DNA of 64,000 nucleotides from Helianthus annuus (GCF_002127325.2 NC_035433.2:125146088-125210087), one strand, 5' to 3'; positions 33,792 through 47,189 are shown, counted from the stretch's first letter. A program made the numbers and translations. The notes: generated by a model from the sequence alone, not told the origin.

Positions 33792-35972
33792 ATGGGTTTA
33801 TCGATTTCGTGCCCGTTCGCAGCCTGTACAGATTTGGAAACCAGTTTGTCATTCAATGGTTTTCAAGAAGGTGATGAAGCTAAAACTTTGATCAAATCAG
33901 AAGAAGAAGAAGACCGGCCCGAATTAAGCCCTAAACATGAGGCAGCTACCAAGTTACAAAAAGTGTATAAAAGCTTTCGAACACGACGAAAGCTGGCTGA
34001 TTGTGCAGTTCTAATTGAACAAATCTGGTTAGCATTTAAAATTTTGACATGTTTAACTACTTTGATTTATCCAACATTTTTTCAGGATCTCTGTTTTTGC
34101 TAATTATAGATTTTTTTTTGTCTGTTTTAGGTTGCGAGTATTGGATTCTGCAGAACTCCAAAGGAGTTCCGTATCGTTTTTCGATATTGACAAACATGAA
34201 TCCGCTATATCGCGTTGGGCCCGAGCAAGAACAAGAGCCGCCAAGGTACATTCGAAGTTTCAAACCAACAGAATACAAACAAATAATATAATAAATTATT
34301 AATTAGATGACTTATGGATTTTTTTTTTCTTATTTTTGCAGGTTGGAAAGGGATTATCAAAGAATTGTAAAGCACAAAAGCTTGCATTGCAGCATTGGCT
34401 TGAGGCAGTAAGTGAAATTAGAACGATAAAATTAGTATTATAAATTAATATTACAACTTAAATCGTTACGCAGATTCCGGTTTTTCTTATATTATTCATC
34501 TTGAATTCACGCAGATCGATCCAAGACATCGTTACGGGCATAATCTTCACTTTTACTACCTAAAATGGCTGCATTCTCCAAGCAAAGAACCTTTCTTTTA
34601 CTGGTAAGAATACGTTACAACGCTTTAGTTTTTAGCAAAGAATTAGAATACTATTCAAAACTTATGACCTGAATTTTTATTATTTTTCGAAAATTCAGGT
34701 TGGATATCGGCGAAGGTAAAGAAGTGAATCTTGTCGATAAGTGTTCAAGATCGAAACTTCAACAACAATGCATCAAATACCTCGGCCCGGTATATATACA
34801 TCTCTTGAATCTCCATTTCATTACATTCTAACACAAGTTTCTTATAATTTTAACAATTTTTTCGTTTTTTTTTTTTTTTTTTTTTTTTTTTTGTAGATGG
34901 AAAGGAAACATTATGAAGTAGCGATCGAAAACGGGAAACTTTTTTACAAACAAAGCGGGGAGTTGATCGATACAACGGGTCAAACAAAAGGTGCTAAGTG
35001 GATCTTTGTTCTTAGTACCACCAAGACATTATATGTCGGTATCAAGAAAAAAGGTTACTTTCAACATTCAAGTTTTTTGTCCGGAGGGGCTGCATTGGCT
35101 GCTGGGAGAATAATTGCTGAGAAAGGTGTTCTCAAGGTATATTTTTATATAAATAATATACTTTTTTTTTTAAAAATTCAAAACAGAATCCAATATGATA
35201 ATAATCATTTAGTGTTGTATTAAACAGGCAGTCTGGCCTCACAGCGGTCATTATCGTCCTACAGAAGAAAATTTTCGAGATTTCATTTCGTTCCTACATG
35301 AAAATGATGTGGATACATCTAACGTAAAGGTAAAAAACGACGCTCGAATAACGAATTGATTTACTCTATTTTGTTTACGATGCTTGATTAGTGATTCTCA
35401 CGTTTGTTTTATAATCCCAGGTAGATTCAAATGATGACGACGATAAAGAATATTATGGCAAACAAACTAGTATAACCCGTGAAAGTATCCCCTCATCCGA
35501 AGAAGACAATAGGTCCGAAAAACCCGTTGAGGAGATACGAAAGCCGAAGTTAAGTGTTCTTGAAATCCCGAAAAACAACGATTTGTTTGTGAGTTTCAAA
35601 ACTGAGAATCAAACAACCGAAACCGTGTTAGATTGTTACTCAGACGAAGAACACGAATCGGAGATCGAAGATAAAGTTTCTAAAGAATCTATCTTTCAAA
35701 GAATCGATTCACATAAAGAAACACAATCGTTTAAACTCGGAAGACAGGTTTCATGCAAATGGAGCACAGGAGCCGGACCAAGAATCGGTTGTTTACGCGA
35801 TTACCCTTCGGAGCTACAATCACACGCGTTAGAAGAAGCGAAACTTTCTCCAACAAGTTTGGAGTCTTTTAATAGACGAAACAATTGCACATACAGAACA
35901 CAACCGTCCCCTTTGAGCGCAAGATCAATGAATTTCCCTTTGAGCGTGAGATCGATGAATTTGGTTGTATAA
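33792..35972 (+). CDS. IQM: IQ-motif calmodulin-binding protein, IQM family
   Basis: Eight coding exons with GT-AG introns: 33,792-34,027; 34,131-34,245; 34,342-34,407; 34,515-34,603; 34,699-34,789; 34,897-35,136; 35,228-35,329; 35,421-35,972. They join in frame to 496 residues. The start [10 protein letters not shown] matches the family N-terminus. One IQ motif ([15 protein letters not shown], residues 55-69) should bind calmodulin without calcium. The conserved IQM core follows ([74 protein letters not shown]). The tail has the family motif [13 protein letters not shown]. Arabidopsis IQMs act in calcium/calmodulin signalling, including stomatal and stress responses; which paralogue this is was not resolved. 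The acidic N-terminal stretch is short for the family. No break is seen. Confidence 0.93.
34866..34893 (+). repeat. Long T run before the exon 6 acceptor
   Basis: About 26-28 T residues directly precede TTGTAG|ATGG at 34,897. It is the polypyrimidine tract of the intron and also a homopolymer microsatellite, likely variable in length. Confidence 0.85.
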
Positions 35973-36489
35973 GGTGGTTTACAGATTTGTCTGATTGATC
36001 TGTAACTTTATAGTGTTTGTAGTAGATTAACATAGGTATTTTAGGCATTCTTTTGTAGTTTAAATGCTTGAATCATATGTATAGATCTAAATTTGTAAAG
36101 AAGTTGTAGATTTACATGAGTATTCATTGAAAATACTCTTTTTTTTTTACCATTAAATGAAAAAAAGATTCAATTTTTGTGGTCTTTCTTTGATTTTGAT
36201 ACATGGGTTTTGAGTCTTTTAACTTTAGTATTTGTGTTTCACAAACAAGGTTGTACTCTGTGCAAGTTTGGTTGTACCTTGCATAACTAGCAATCTTTTC
36301 TGTTCTTTCTTTGATTATGATGATAACATGAACAATCTTTTTTCCGAAAAGTTGGAAGCTTGATGCAAGAATTCAAAGGAAAGAACATGTGCAAAGATTG
36401 CACATCAATTTAAGTTGTAATATTGACAATCATGGATTCATGGTTGTACTCTATGCAAGTATGGTTGTATCCTTTCTCCGTTAGGGTGT
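35973..36489 (+). other. IQM 3' UTR and downstream region
   Basis: T-rich sequence with several weak AATAAA-like signals. The transcript probably ends between 36,050 and 36,170. No further gene. Confidence 0.45.
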
Positions 36490-36497
36490 ATCGCGGG

Positions 36498-36665
36498 CAG
36501 CGGCGAAGTATAGAAGGGACCGCCGGGAGGGACCCCCGAACTTTTCGCTCAGTAGTGTTATATATGTAGTTTTCGTATAGAAATTTTTGGGTATATACGT
36601 TTTCGACCCCCCGGTTCTATAGAAATATTTGGGTATATATGTTTTTGGGTCAAGTTTCGCCACTG
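36498..36665. mobile_element. 168-bp hAT-like MITE
   Basis: Ends CAGCGGCGAA and TTCGCCACTG are inverted. The flanks carry a perfect 8-bp duplication, atcgcggg (36,490-36,497 and 36,666-36,673), the length used by hAT transposases. It lies about 530 bp after the IQM stop codon. Confidence 0.85.
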
Positions 36666-37149
36666 ATCGCGGGATGACCAAAGTCTTATTCTATATTTTT
36701 TTTCTTTAATTAATAACATGTTTTGTATCTTGCAAATGAGATAATCAAGAACCAAGTAATTGCAAAGATCTTGCTAGAAAGATTCATGGAAATTGGATTA
36801 GATTTTTTTATAAGTTGACTTTATTGTTTGTCAAAACATGTAATTGATTTGGAAATGTAGATCTCATCTACATTTAGAAACCGTGTAAAAGATCAACTAA
36901 ATGCAATCTGTACATTTCTTTATTTTTTGTTGTTTATTTATCTTTATGACTGGGTTTTTGTTCACCTAACGTAACAAGTTTGGCCGGCATAATTTGTTTA
37001 ATAATGTGCATAAATAACATATATGTTGACTCATAAAGTAGTTCTTAATATGAAATATTAAGATTTTTATATTATAATGTTTTAAAAACTAAAAAACATT
37101 GGTTCATGATCGGATTGAACTAAAAAAACCCGGGTAAAGTTATAATGAA

Positions 37150-37910
37150 TCTAACTAATAATAAAAGAAACCAATTTTTGGGCACATATCATTCATTTGA
37201 GGTATCCTCAAATCTATATTTATCTAAATAAATAAATAATAAATTAATATTAAATCTTATCATACTTTAATAAAATATTATCCTCAAATATAAATTGTTA
37301 ATTTAATATATTTTTAAAACAAATATCTCTCTTATCTACTTATTTTATATTAAATATATAAATAATAAATTAATATTAAATGTTATCCTAATTTATTAAA
37401 AATATAACTTTTTTATTATTTGGTATACAAAATTATGTTTATTCAACTCGTATAAAACGCGGGATTTTTAAGGATTTAATTTTTTTTTATTATTTGGTAG
37501 ATTTTTCAACCCGACTATACACGGGTTTTTTAAAGATAAGACGTTTTTAGTATTTAATATACAAAATTACATTTATTTAATCTGTGTAATACACATGGTT
37601 TTTAAAGATATAACTCTTTTTTAGATCTATTCAACATGTGTTTTTATGATTTGGTAGATTTATTCAACCCGATTATACACGGGTTTTTTAAAGATACGAC
37701 GTTTTTAGTATTTAGTATACAAAATTACATTTATTTAATCTGTGTAATACACATGGTTTTTAAAGATACAACTTTTTTAATATTTGATATATAAAATTAC
37801 ATTTATTTAACACGTACAATATACAGAATTCATAAAGATATAACTTTTTATTATTTAATATATAAAATTACATTTATTCAACCCGTGTAATACACGGGGT
37901 TCTAACCTAG
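37150..37910 (+). mobile_element. Non-autonomous Helitron (761 bp)
   Basis: Starts A|TCTAACTAATAATAAAAG and ends with hairpin CCCGTGTAATACACGGG, then GTTCTAAC and CTAG|T. These are the TC 5' end, the 3' hairpin, a CTRR end and insertion between A and T, as expected for plant Helitrons. Several decayed copies of the terminal hairpin region repeat about every 90-100 bp from 37,500 on, as if new 3' ends had been added in series. Confidence 0.85.
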
Positions 37911-38125
37911 TTTAGTAAATAAACAAAATTATGTAGTATATTATTATGTTGGCTATATTTAAAAGAACAAAAATAACATATTTTTCTTTAAAGAAGAAAA
38001 ATATATTTTTGAGAGAATAATTCTTTAAAGAAAAAATATATTTTTGAGAGAATAATGTTTAATTTAGTCACCCAACAATAAAATACAAACATATTTCTAC
38101 CTTAGTTTGCAAACAGTTTTATACG
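37911..38125. other. AT-rich spacer with a duplicated segment
   Basis: A segment with AAAGAA-AATATATTTTTGAGAGAATAA occurs twice (about 37,985-38,015 and 38,020-38,055). No gene. Confidence 0.5.
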
Positions 38126-38805
38126 TATGAGTCAGGTGCCAATAGGCATGGCAAAAAAAAAAAAAAAAAAAGTCCGGCGGAAATACTTGAAAGTCGAAAC
38201 CCGAAGTATTCAGGACGGACATACTCGATACTTGATGGGGCCTAAGACTAGAAAAATAATTTTTCTTAGGTATTGAATTAGGTAAGACCCGACTCGATTA
38301 CCCGAAACTATATACTCATTTACTTGAACTACATACACGAAAAGTCTTAACTTTTGTTTTTTTTTCTTTAACTATTGTTTAATAATGTTTCACCATAATA
38401 GCTTCATAACTTGCTAAATAAACTTTTTTTTGGAATATATTTTGATGACGTTATTTATATTATATATGTTATGAAATACAAAATTATTTGTTAAGATTAA
38501 TATATCATAATATATTTACATTTTTTATAATCTTAAATGTTTTGATGATATATGTGTTATTTATAGTAATTTTATTTATTATATAGTTTTTAGAAATATA
38601 ATAAAATTATAAAGGAAAGAATATATATATATATACTTGAATATCCCAATAGGTATTTTAGAACATTAGTAACAAGTACACCTGATATCCGTGGATAATA
38701 CCCGGTACTCGATGAGTAATACATTTTTCGATATGCGATAAGAATTAATAATCGGGTATGAAACTCGAATTAGCTATACCCGGTCCATTGACGTCCCTAA
38801 GATGT
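38126..38805. mobile_element. Probable degraded hAT-type element
   Basis: The left part (AATAGGCATGGCAA) and right part (CCATTGACGTCCCT) are weakly inverted, reminiscent of the AGGGGTGGCAA ends of plant hAT MITEs. Both halves carry CCCGA and GGGTA words in opposite orientation. No target duplication was found and boundaries are approximate. Confidence 0.35.
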
Positions 38806-38999
38806 CAAGTTCAAATTCCATTATTTGCACAAAATATAGTTTTTTTTTGTAAAAGAGTTTAAGCGAAATAAGAGAATTATATTTAGATATATAAATCTTT
38901 CTGGATTCTCACATGATTGTCAAATACCCAAAATCTTATTAAAATATATAAAAAAAATATTCAATTAATTTCTTTTAACTTAAAAGGTGGTCCTACTAG

Positions 39000-39410
39000 T
39001 TAACCCAATTCACCAATTTAATCATCACTCCCTAAGGGTGGAGGGAGTGGTCACCCATTGGTAAGTGTTTAAACACTTTTCTAATCAATAATGTCATGTG
39101 ATGTCAAGTCTACACTTCACTCCCTATTTTGCACTCAATCACTAGCAATGGTTAAACATATGGAGAGTGGTAAACAATTTAAAAACATATGATTGGTTGA
39201 AAGGGGTTTGGGCCCACCATTAACCTTCTCTCTCTCCTCCATCAATTCTCTTCTATTTCGGTTTCTCACCCGGTGAGTATTCACCGCCACACCCACTCCC
39301 CGATCACCGCTCCACCCCTGGCAACACCTCCCCCCACGGTAAACTACCCTCCCCGCCCCACTCACCGCTACCACTTTGCCCACCCTAACAACTATGTGGT
39401 CGTGTTTTGA
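39000..39410. mobile_element. Possible MITE with CACTCCCT words
   Basis: The region begins near CTCCCTAAGGGTGG and contains CACTCCCTATTTTG and other inverted fragments of the same words. The 3' part is C-rich (CCACCCC). Ends and duplications were not resolved. Confidence 0.3.
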
Positions 39411-39424
39411 CAATATTGATTATA

Positions 39425-39830
39425 TATTATGAGTAAAATATCGTACACAGTATATACAAAACGTACAAATGACATGGAAAAGTAAAAAAACGTGATGACA
39501 TTTTTGTAATTATTTTAATCGTAATTACCATTCATGATCAAAATTACTCTACAAGGTCATTTGTAGAGTAAATATGATGCTCTACAAAATTATCCTATAA
39601 GATCAAAATTACCCTACAAGATCAAAATTAGCCTACAAAATTACAATACAAGATCAAAATTACCCAACAAAATCATTTTATAAAATTACCCTACAAGATC
39701 ATTTGTAGAGTAATTTTGATAATTACCGTACGAGTAAAATAATTAGGAAACTGTCACCGCATTTTTTCCCTTTAACTCAATTCATACGTTTTGTACGATA
39801 AGATACTTTGTATTTGATCTCTTGTCTATA
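39425..39830. repeat. Imperfect inverted repeat with ACCCTACAAGATCAAAATT units
   Basis: Outer parts are roughly inverted (AAAACGTA on the left, TACGTTTTGTACGATA on the right). The centre holds about five copies of a 19-24 bp unit. Probably a foldback-type transposon remnant. No coding capacity. Confidence 0.45.
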
Positions 39831-41060
39831 TCTTATGTACTAGAGAGGGGAAACCTTTGGGTTTGTTACCTCGCCTCCGAACGACCAGCATAACCATGTC
39901 TCGCCGGTGAAAGAGAGACGGTAATAGGGTTTTTAAGGGGAAGGAAGAGATGTTGGATGGCATTCCAATTTTAACCCAAAAGAGCATTTTAATATTTTAG
40001 TGAAATTCTCATTCTACTCATAAAAGATGTATTATACAGTAGTATAGATAAAATGGTCTTAATACAATCGGGTAATAAACAACATATAATCCATTTTATA
40101 AATAACATATAGGAAACATCTTTAAATCATTACAAGAGAAAATGAAATTAAATTTATATCACTAATGTTAGATAACAAATTTGGACAAATAATCCATTTA
40201 AAAAATACTGTATTTATTAATAGAAATTGTCTGAGAAAACAGTTCAAATTTGTGTCGAGCCGAGAGTAGAAATACTAAATTTGGATTAATAACATGCACT
40301 TTTTATTCGTAAGATTGACGATTATATTTGAGCCCAACCCAAGTATCATAGCTGAGTATGCCATTTTTAGGTTTTGATATTTTTCAACCATTATTATAAA
40401 AGTTCTTAAATATATATCATTAGTTAGTTTACACTTTAGACCACGGAGCCCCGAAGACCTAATGTAAGGAGCTAAAATTGTTCAATATTTGAATTGAATT
40501 AAAAAAACAGAATGTGAATCAACCCGATTTGAGTTGCAAATTTTTGTCTTATCTTCTAATTCGGTTTGTATATATCAATCCGTATAAATCGGTTTTTCTA
40601 TATCTAAATCGGATTCACTTAAAAAAAACTCCACCCCTTATTCGGAGCACCTAAAGGTACTAACATCTACATAGGGACAATAAACATCGAATCTATTTAG
40701 TCGTGTCGATAAGCAGTACCAACCAACACATGTGCGAGTAATTGATACCTCAGATTGTCAGTGAGAACATCTCCGTTGCATCAACTTTCAAACACATCCA
40801 AACATGTCATGTCAAATTTTCACACTTCCATCAAACATACACACTTGCTCTTCAATGTTACATTCACCATCATAAAAAAACTAAAATTATAATAATATGA
40901 ATGTTGCTTGTATCTATGGCCCCATCATCATTATCATCATCATCCATTTGCTTGTGCTTGGAATTCTAGACGACGTCAAACAAACACCCAGGCTCTTCCG
41001 ATGGTGATGTCCAAAATCGGACGCCATATCCGTCTAGTATCTGCTTTCAAGCATTAGAGG
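39831..41060. other. Intergenic sequence without recognised content
   Basis: AT-rich with scattered GC patches. No gene, repeat array or bounded element was identified. Confidence 0.5.
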
Positions 41061-41068
41061 CACTCTTA

Positions 41069-41370
41069 GGCTGTGTGTTATGGTTTCTTTTTTTTACTGT
41101 CACGTCAAAAAGTGATTGTTTACATAGGCATGAGCTCTTATTCACTTATTATCACTTTTGTGTGCAATGGTTTCACTATCCAACTCCCATTAAAATAATA
41201 TTTAAGTTAAATAAAAAATGAAAGGAAATGGGCCCATGCCATCTCTCCAATCCAATTCTCGTTAAAGAAAAGGTACCCCCCCCCCATTCACTCCCCTCAC
41301 ACCGTGGTTGGGTAACATCGGGTCACACCGGAAACTCATTCACGTAGGTTAGGCGTGAGACCATAACACG
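41069..41370. mobile_element. 302-bp hAT-like MITE
   Basis: GTGTGTTATGG on the left mirrors CCATAACACG on the right. Flanks are cactctta and cgctctta (7 of 8 identical). A C run lies at about 41,277-41,285. Non-coding. Confidence 0.65.
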
Positions 41371-41378
41371 CGCTCTTA

Positions 41379-42058
41379 ACGGTTAATACCTCTGATCGAG
41401 ACACAATGACAAAAATAGCTCTGGGCCCCTGGCCCTATAAAACCCTATATGGAAAATGATGTTCTCATGGTGAGATCCAAATACTCTAAAAATATCCCAA
41501 CTGAATGACCTTTTAATCGGCCGAGACCAATGAAAATGCTAGAAAACAAAAATGCCAATGTTTCAAAAGACGGAGTCACGAGGGCTACAAGTGGCCCATA
41601 CGAGCCCAATATTATTATAAAAAAAACTCTGTTTGTTTGGCCCAATTCCAGGCCTAAAAACCATCATTCTGGATCCGCTTTCAATGTGTTAGAATTTTTT
41701 TTCTAGGTTATGTTTCAAAATTCAGAATCCCTCGATGTGTCAACAGTCGCTAACAATGCATAAAATATCTCGTAATCACATACTCTCTATTCAAGGTTGT
41801 AACTCATACAAGTATGTTTAAAATCAACACACATATATGATAAATACATAAATACATCCATGCATGCATGTGAGACTACTTTGCATGCATATGCATGGCC
41901 GGGTCAATCATTTTTGAAGTACTTAGAAAAAAGAAAAATCAGGGCCTTTTTTCAACGTGTTATAAATTTTCTTTAAATAAAATGATCAGAATTTTAACAC
42001 TTAGAATTCAATCTCCATTTTCCTTGTTAACAGAATTGACATCATGATTTTCTCCTAA
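41379..42058. other. Intergenic spacer
   Basis: No gene seen. The short minus-strand frame at 41,445-41,645 has no recognisable features. Confidence 0.45.
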
Positions 42059-42066
42059 TTGGTTAG

Positions 42067-42538
42067 CAGGGTCGGCTCCATAGGCTTGGTAACCTAGGCA
42101 CGGGACTAGGGCCACCAAAAACTTAGGGCCTCCGAACTTTTAGAAAGTTTTTATATATAGTTATATGCATCAAGCCCAAATAAATACGTTTATTTCAAAA
42201 ATAAACAGGTTTTTCATTGGAGTCCAAAATAAATATTGTTTGGCAAAAAAAGGCCAAGTTTCAAAGCCCATTTCGCCTTGATTTCCAGCTATTACAACAC
42301 AACCACCATCGACCTAATCATCATTATTTAGCGGCCTAAAGCCCCAATATACAGCCGCAATCATCGTTTCCATTTCCCATAGCAACCTGCTTTCAATTTC
42401 TAGGCTATCGGCTATCACTAGCCGAAAAAGTAAGGGTAATCACCCATGGCCTCGGGATTGGAAGAGAGTTTGTCGGCGAAATTAGGACCCCTATTTTATA
42501 GCTCGCTTAGGGTCTCAAAAAACGTAGGAACGGCCCTG
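42067..42538. mobile_element. 472-bp hAT-like element
   Basis: Ends CAGGGTCGGCTCC and GGAACGGCCCTG are inverted. Flanks are ttggttag and ttggttac (7 of 8). The ends resemble the CAGGGCCGG termini of plant hAT elements. No transposase. Confidence 0.75.
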
Positions 42539-42764
42539 TTGGTTACTTATTAATCTTTTACATAAATATTGATGATACTAAAGCTTGGTCTTCCAAGATG
42601 ACGTTTTTTTTAAAGTTAAATCATATTAAAATGAGTGGACTGATTGACTAGATTTTTTTTACAAGCAAAATCCCAATAAAAAGTTATATAGATACCTTTT
42701 TGTTATAATTTGAAGACCCTAAATCTTATGGAGCCCTAGATAATCGTCTTATTTTATAAAAACA

Positions 42765-45700
42765 CTAGTCTAAGTACCCGTGTGTTACACGGGTAGACCA
42801 ACAATAATTAATATTATTCAACACCATCTAAGTAAACATCTTAATTAAATAAACGTTAAACTACAAATCGATTACGTTTAAGACTGTTACTTGGAGATAC
42901 CTCATTGGCTTTATCCGTTTCCAACGTGCGACTCATGCCGGCAGAAGCAATTGGCGTTACATTATCACTGACGCAAGAGATGGAAACCTGTGAGAGATAA
43001 TAATGTTAACAATAAACAATTGTAATTTCGCGGGTGGACTAACACACAAATATATAACTTAAAAATGTTAAAATAATCCTTTAAATGAAATAATCGTTGA
43101 AGTAACGAAATCCATCCCTCTACCCGCGGGTACGTAATGTATCAAACGCAGTTAACAATGATTGAAATATACAACATAAATCGAGATTGTTCACCTGAGA
43201 TCGAATTGAAATTCAACAAACAATGTGCTAAATCAACAATGAATCATCAACGAATTTAAAGTGTCGAACTTGATAAAGCGACAAATAAGCCGAGAGACCT
43301 GCAAAATTGTGACCTGTAAGCACTTTGTTTGTCCTCGCACCCTAGTTAAAAAGGTCAAAAATTTAGAAAATTTAGATCTATAATCTAAGCATTGTATGCA
43401 CCCGTTTTATTCAATGTTGAGTCTTGATTAATTTGAAAAACATCATTACTTTTAGTGACTTGTTAACTCCTATCCAGCCTAAGTATACATATTGGAACCA
43501 TTTTAAAGGCTGTAACTTAACTTAAAATGTAACAGGATAAAGTATGAAAAAGCCATCCAATACACACCAAAACGCATAAAACCTTCCAAACGGTTTTAAT
43601 ATGAAAAAAGTTCAAATTATTATAGTAATCATCTAGCTTTCATAATAACAATGAATTGTAATCATTTATACATTTTATAATTTTTTTAACAATATAGTGT
43701 TTATGAGTTAATATGCTCGACTTGTTTTGACTTGTTACCCAACCCACCCGCAACGCCTTGTAGGCTTGTACAGTCATTCACACTCAAAAGAAAGAGAAAA
43801 TATTACCAGCACCTCACTTGTTGCAGCAGAATAGACGTCCTAATCAGCCCTGATTGACCCGAAAACTAATAAATATAAGAGCATTATTGCATGGTGAAAA
43901 TGTAATATTATATAATATGGCAATGGTTGACTTGAATAAGTGTATCAAAATGTGAGTAGGCCTTTGAATCCGCAACAGCTTCAATTGCACTTCTCTGAAA
44001 AAAAAAGATCAAGCATGACATGTACTGTTAGTGAAGTGTGTTAAGATGTCATGGAAAACAATATAGTCAACCAAAGTATGGTGGTAAGGTTTCTATAACT
44101 GCTTTGGATGTTATCTTATGTGTAATCTTTCACAACTTTATATGTGTTACAAAAGAAAGATGGCAAAAGGGCATGCATGCAATAATTTTGTATGTGTCAA
44201 GTAAAGAAGGAAAACACTACCCCTTTAGATTACCAACTAAACCTTATTTGAAATCAATATTTGTTGGTCATATAGAGTATTGGTCACTCTAATGATATAA
44301 GGTGCTTGCACACAATAATGGTGACAACACTTAGTTAAGTTTGAGCTTCATCCATACTTTTTTGATAGCTTAATTATCAATCCTATTTAGAAGTTCGTAG
44401 AAAAAAAAATCAAAGAATATTAAATTCAGAAAACACTTGCATCCGTTTTAAGACACCTTGTTTGTTTACCTTTAACTTCAAGCCAATTTCTTGACATTTT
44501 GTCAAGTAGAAGCCACATCCATCTTTGGGTTAGGCATTTGGTTTAAGAGCTTCCGAAATATTCAAGACGATCTCTGTAAATGCTACGAAGCCACATCCAC
44601 CAAAAGAACATCAGTCACAAATCAATAACTAATTGAGTATTAGAAGACGATTTCCAGATTTCGCAAGTTTGATAATTAGATTACGCAAGTTCAGTCACAA
44701 ATCAATAACACAACCCAAAAATGACCCGTTTATAATTAAAATCTCTATCTACATAAAAATGAATAGAAATAATATAACCTTTATCGCAACCTCAAGGTGT
44801 GCAAACAGCTTTTGCATAGGCTAAACACATTATCAACAAACTTATAAATAATAGAAATAATATCAATTAAAAACCAATTTAAATTACTCAAACCTCCCAC
44901 AAAATGATACGGGGAAGTGGGTACCTTGAAAGAGAAGTTATTGTAATATTATCATAATCAAAATGTAAGATGTTAATTCACTTATGTTCCGTCTCTAAAA
45001 CATGGAAGTTTCTATGATCAATAACTCTTATTTCATTGCTCATAATAGCACCGGCATGATGAAATATAATGATCCATTTGAGATTGAGCAAAGTTACATT
45101 CCAATTGTTTTTTATTGATGATGATACTTTCCCCGAACGGAAAGTTTTCAAGACTATTCCGTTAATGGTCTAGAGAACTTTTTGTTGAGAGAACATACCA
45201 TCATATGCAACTCAAACTTATTTTTACACAGAACAACTGAATTATTATACTTTAAAAGTAATGTTCCAGCTCTCTGTTGGAGGCATAGAGCTTGATTCCA
45301 ATGGTTTCTTTGTTAACCTCATCTGCCATTGCACTAAAGGAGCAAAACAATGTGCAAATTTTAGTTTCAATATTGATATCCAGACTTTTTTTTTCTTATA
45401 GATGCTTATTATTAGTAAAATGAAACTTTATAACATACTTAATATTAGTGCTAAATTATAAGTTGAAAATTTTGATTTAATCCTATTTGAGAGATTAAAC
45501 ACAACACGAATTGACCCGTTCTTAATTAAATGAAATTAGATTAAAAATGAAACAAATAAAATTTAACAAATATCCGATCAAACCAAGAAAAAATTACCGT
45601 ATTTACCTGGAACTGATAGAGCATCTGATTTGATTCAGTGCAAGGGGAACAAATCCTGATTTAAAAATAAACATCAGGGATTTAGATTCAATATATACGA

Positions 45701-46639
45701 AATAAGAGTTTGGATTCACCGTAAAGGGACCAAACCCTAGATTGACCAGCAAACAAAAACTAAAAGAATTAACTAATTAAGCTGTTTTGAAGAATGAATA
45801 ATCAATGTCAGATTTAGGGTTTCAATATGAAAAGAAAAAGAAAAAGAAACACTATTAGCATCTGTAAATGAAAAATTCATAAACGAAAAATAGAAACACC
45901 ATACCTATTATATAAATCACAGAGTGCATCTGATCGTTGGAGTTGCTGTAAATAGCAAAACCTGCAATTTTTATCTTCGTGAATCACAACCTGCAATTTC
46001 TTTCAAATTATGCAACCAAAATTGCTCTTGGCTCCATTCATCTTCAGCTTCATCAATTGCCAACAACAATAGAAACAGTGATGTGATATATGAATTGTAA
46101 TTAACAACTATATTGTTCTCTTCTTCTTCGATGTAACAATAAAACCTGCAATTCAACACTTTCTACAAACTTGATATTCAAGATGTCAAAAATAGATCTA
46201 AAATCGATTCATAATCAACACAAATTTCGATCTCATGTTTTATTACTGTTTTTGTGTGAATTAACAACTGAAAAAGATGAAGAAGAAATCGATGAACTTG
46301 TGACGGCGGATGAATGCGACAAACAAAAATTGTCAAAGTGGAACGATCGCCTTAGATTAGGGTTTGTGATGAGGAGATTATTGAAAGGAATGATCTTCAA
46401 GAATAAGAATATGGAATGTATTTATTTTTGGAAGATGATTTGAGAGAAGATGAGAGGATGATTGAGAGGGATTTGGGAATTCTTCTAGTGTAAGATTATG
46501 AAACCTAGAATAGGAAGAGTCTATTAAATTTGCCGCTCAAAGGGAAAAAAGAGGAAACAATAAAATGCCACGTGGCATCTAATAGCTTAAGTTCATGCCA
46601 AGTGGCCTAAGATTGTTTTGTTTTATTATAAGGTATAGA
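42765..46639 (-). mobile_element. 3.9-kb Helitron without recognisable Rep/helicase
   Basis: The minus-strand 5' end A|TCTATACCTTATAATAAAAC is at 46,639. The 3' end has hairpin CCCGTGTAACACACGGG, then TACTTAGA and CTAG|T at 42,765. The ends and the A/T target fit the Helitron rules. The interior has no intact Rep/helicase. It is AT-rich, and minus-strand stretches resemble 5'-UTR sequence (AAACCCTAAATC near 45,820), as in gene-capturing Helitrons. No captured gene could be identified: the frames at 44,038-44,292 and 46,171-46,443 match nothing known to me. Confidence 0.8.
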
Positions 46640-46779
46640 TTGGTCCAAGCCTTTACATGTGTGTATGTTTTCCAACATCTAGTCTTAAAAGAGATTTACG
46701 AGCTATTACAATCGAAAGTGGAAGTTTCAAATTTCAACACATCGTAACATCAAAGTATTAGGTGTTTCGGGTTGGTTTG

Positions 46780-47041
46780 GCGTAAAAGGAAATTTTTGTG
46801 TGAGAAGGTATAGGAATTTGTATACAGGCATTATGTTTTGGACTTAGTCATGATGTTTTGGATTGGTTTGGCAAGAAAAACACCAAACATAACAATTAAA
46901 GGCACAATGCAATGAATTCTATACTTAAAACTTAAAACACCATGCCAAGAATGTTAATTAGTGTGTTTTAAGTGTTAAGCAGTGTATTTTAGTTGTGTTT
47001 TAAATTTCATGCCTATAATACACTACATTGTGTTTTAAATT

Positions 47042-47075
<34 letters not shown>

Positions 47076-47172
47076 AAAATAACCTAAAACATCATGCCTA
47101 AGTCCAAAATATGATGGTTACATGTCAATTCCTATGTATTCTCACACTTATTACAAAAAAGTCTTTTTTACA
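46780..47172. mobile_element. Inverted-repeat MITE with an internal T run
   Basis: The left arm GTGTGAGAAGGTATAGGAAT mirrors the right arm ATTCCTATGTATTCTCACAC. The match continues inward through TTTTGGACTTAG and CATGATGTTTT. Arms are about 70 bp. A run of about 31 T lies at 47,042-47,072. Exact ends and duplication are uncertain. Confidence 0.65.
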
Positions 47173-47189
47173 GGAACCTCACCCTATAT

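Noticed and set aside
44038..44292. 84-codon plus-strand frame as a host gene
   Set aside because: Inside the large Helitron, no recognisable domain, no flanking splice or promoter signals.
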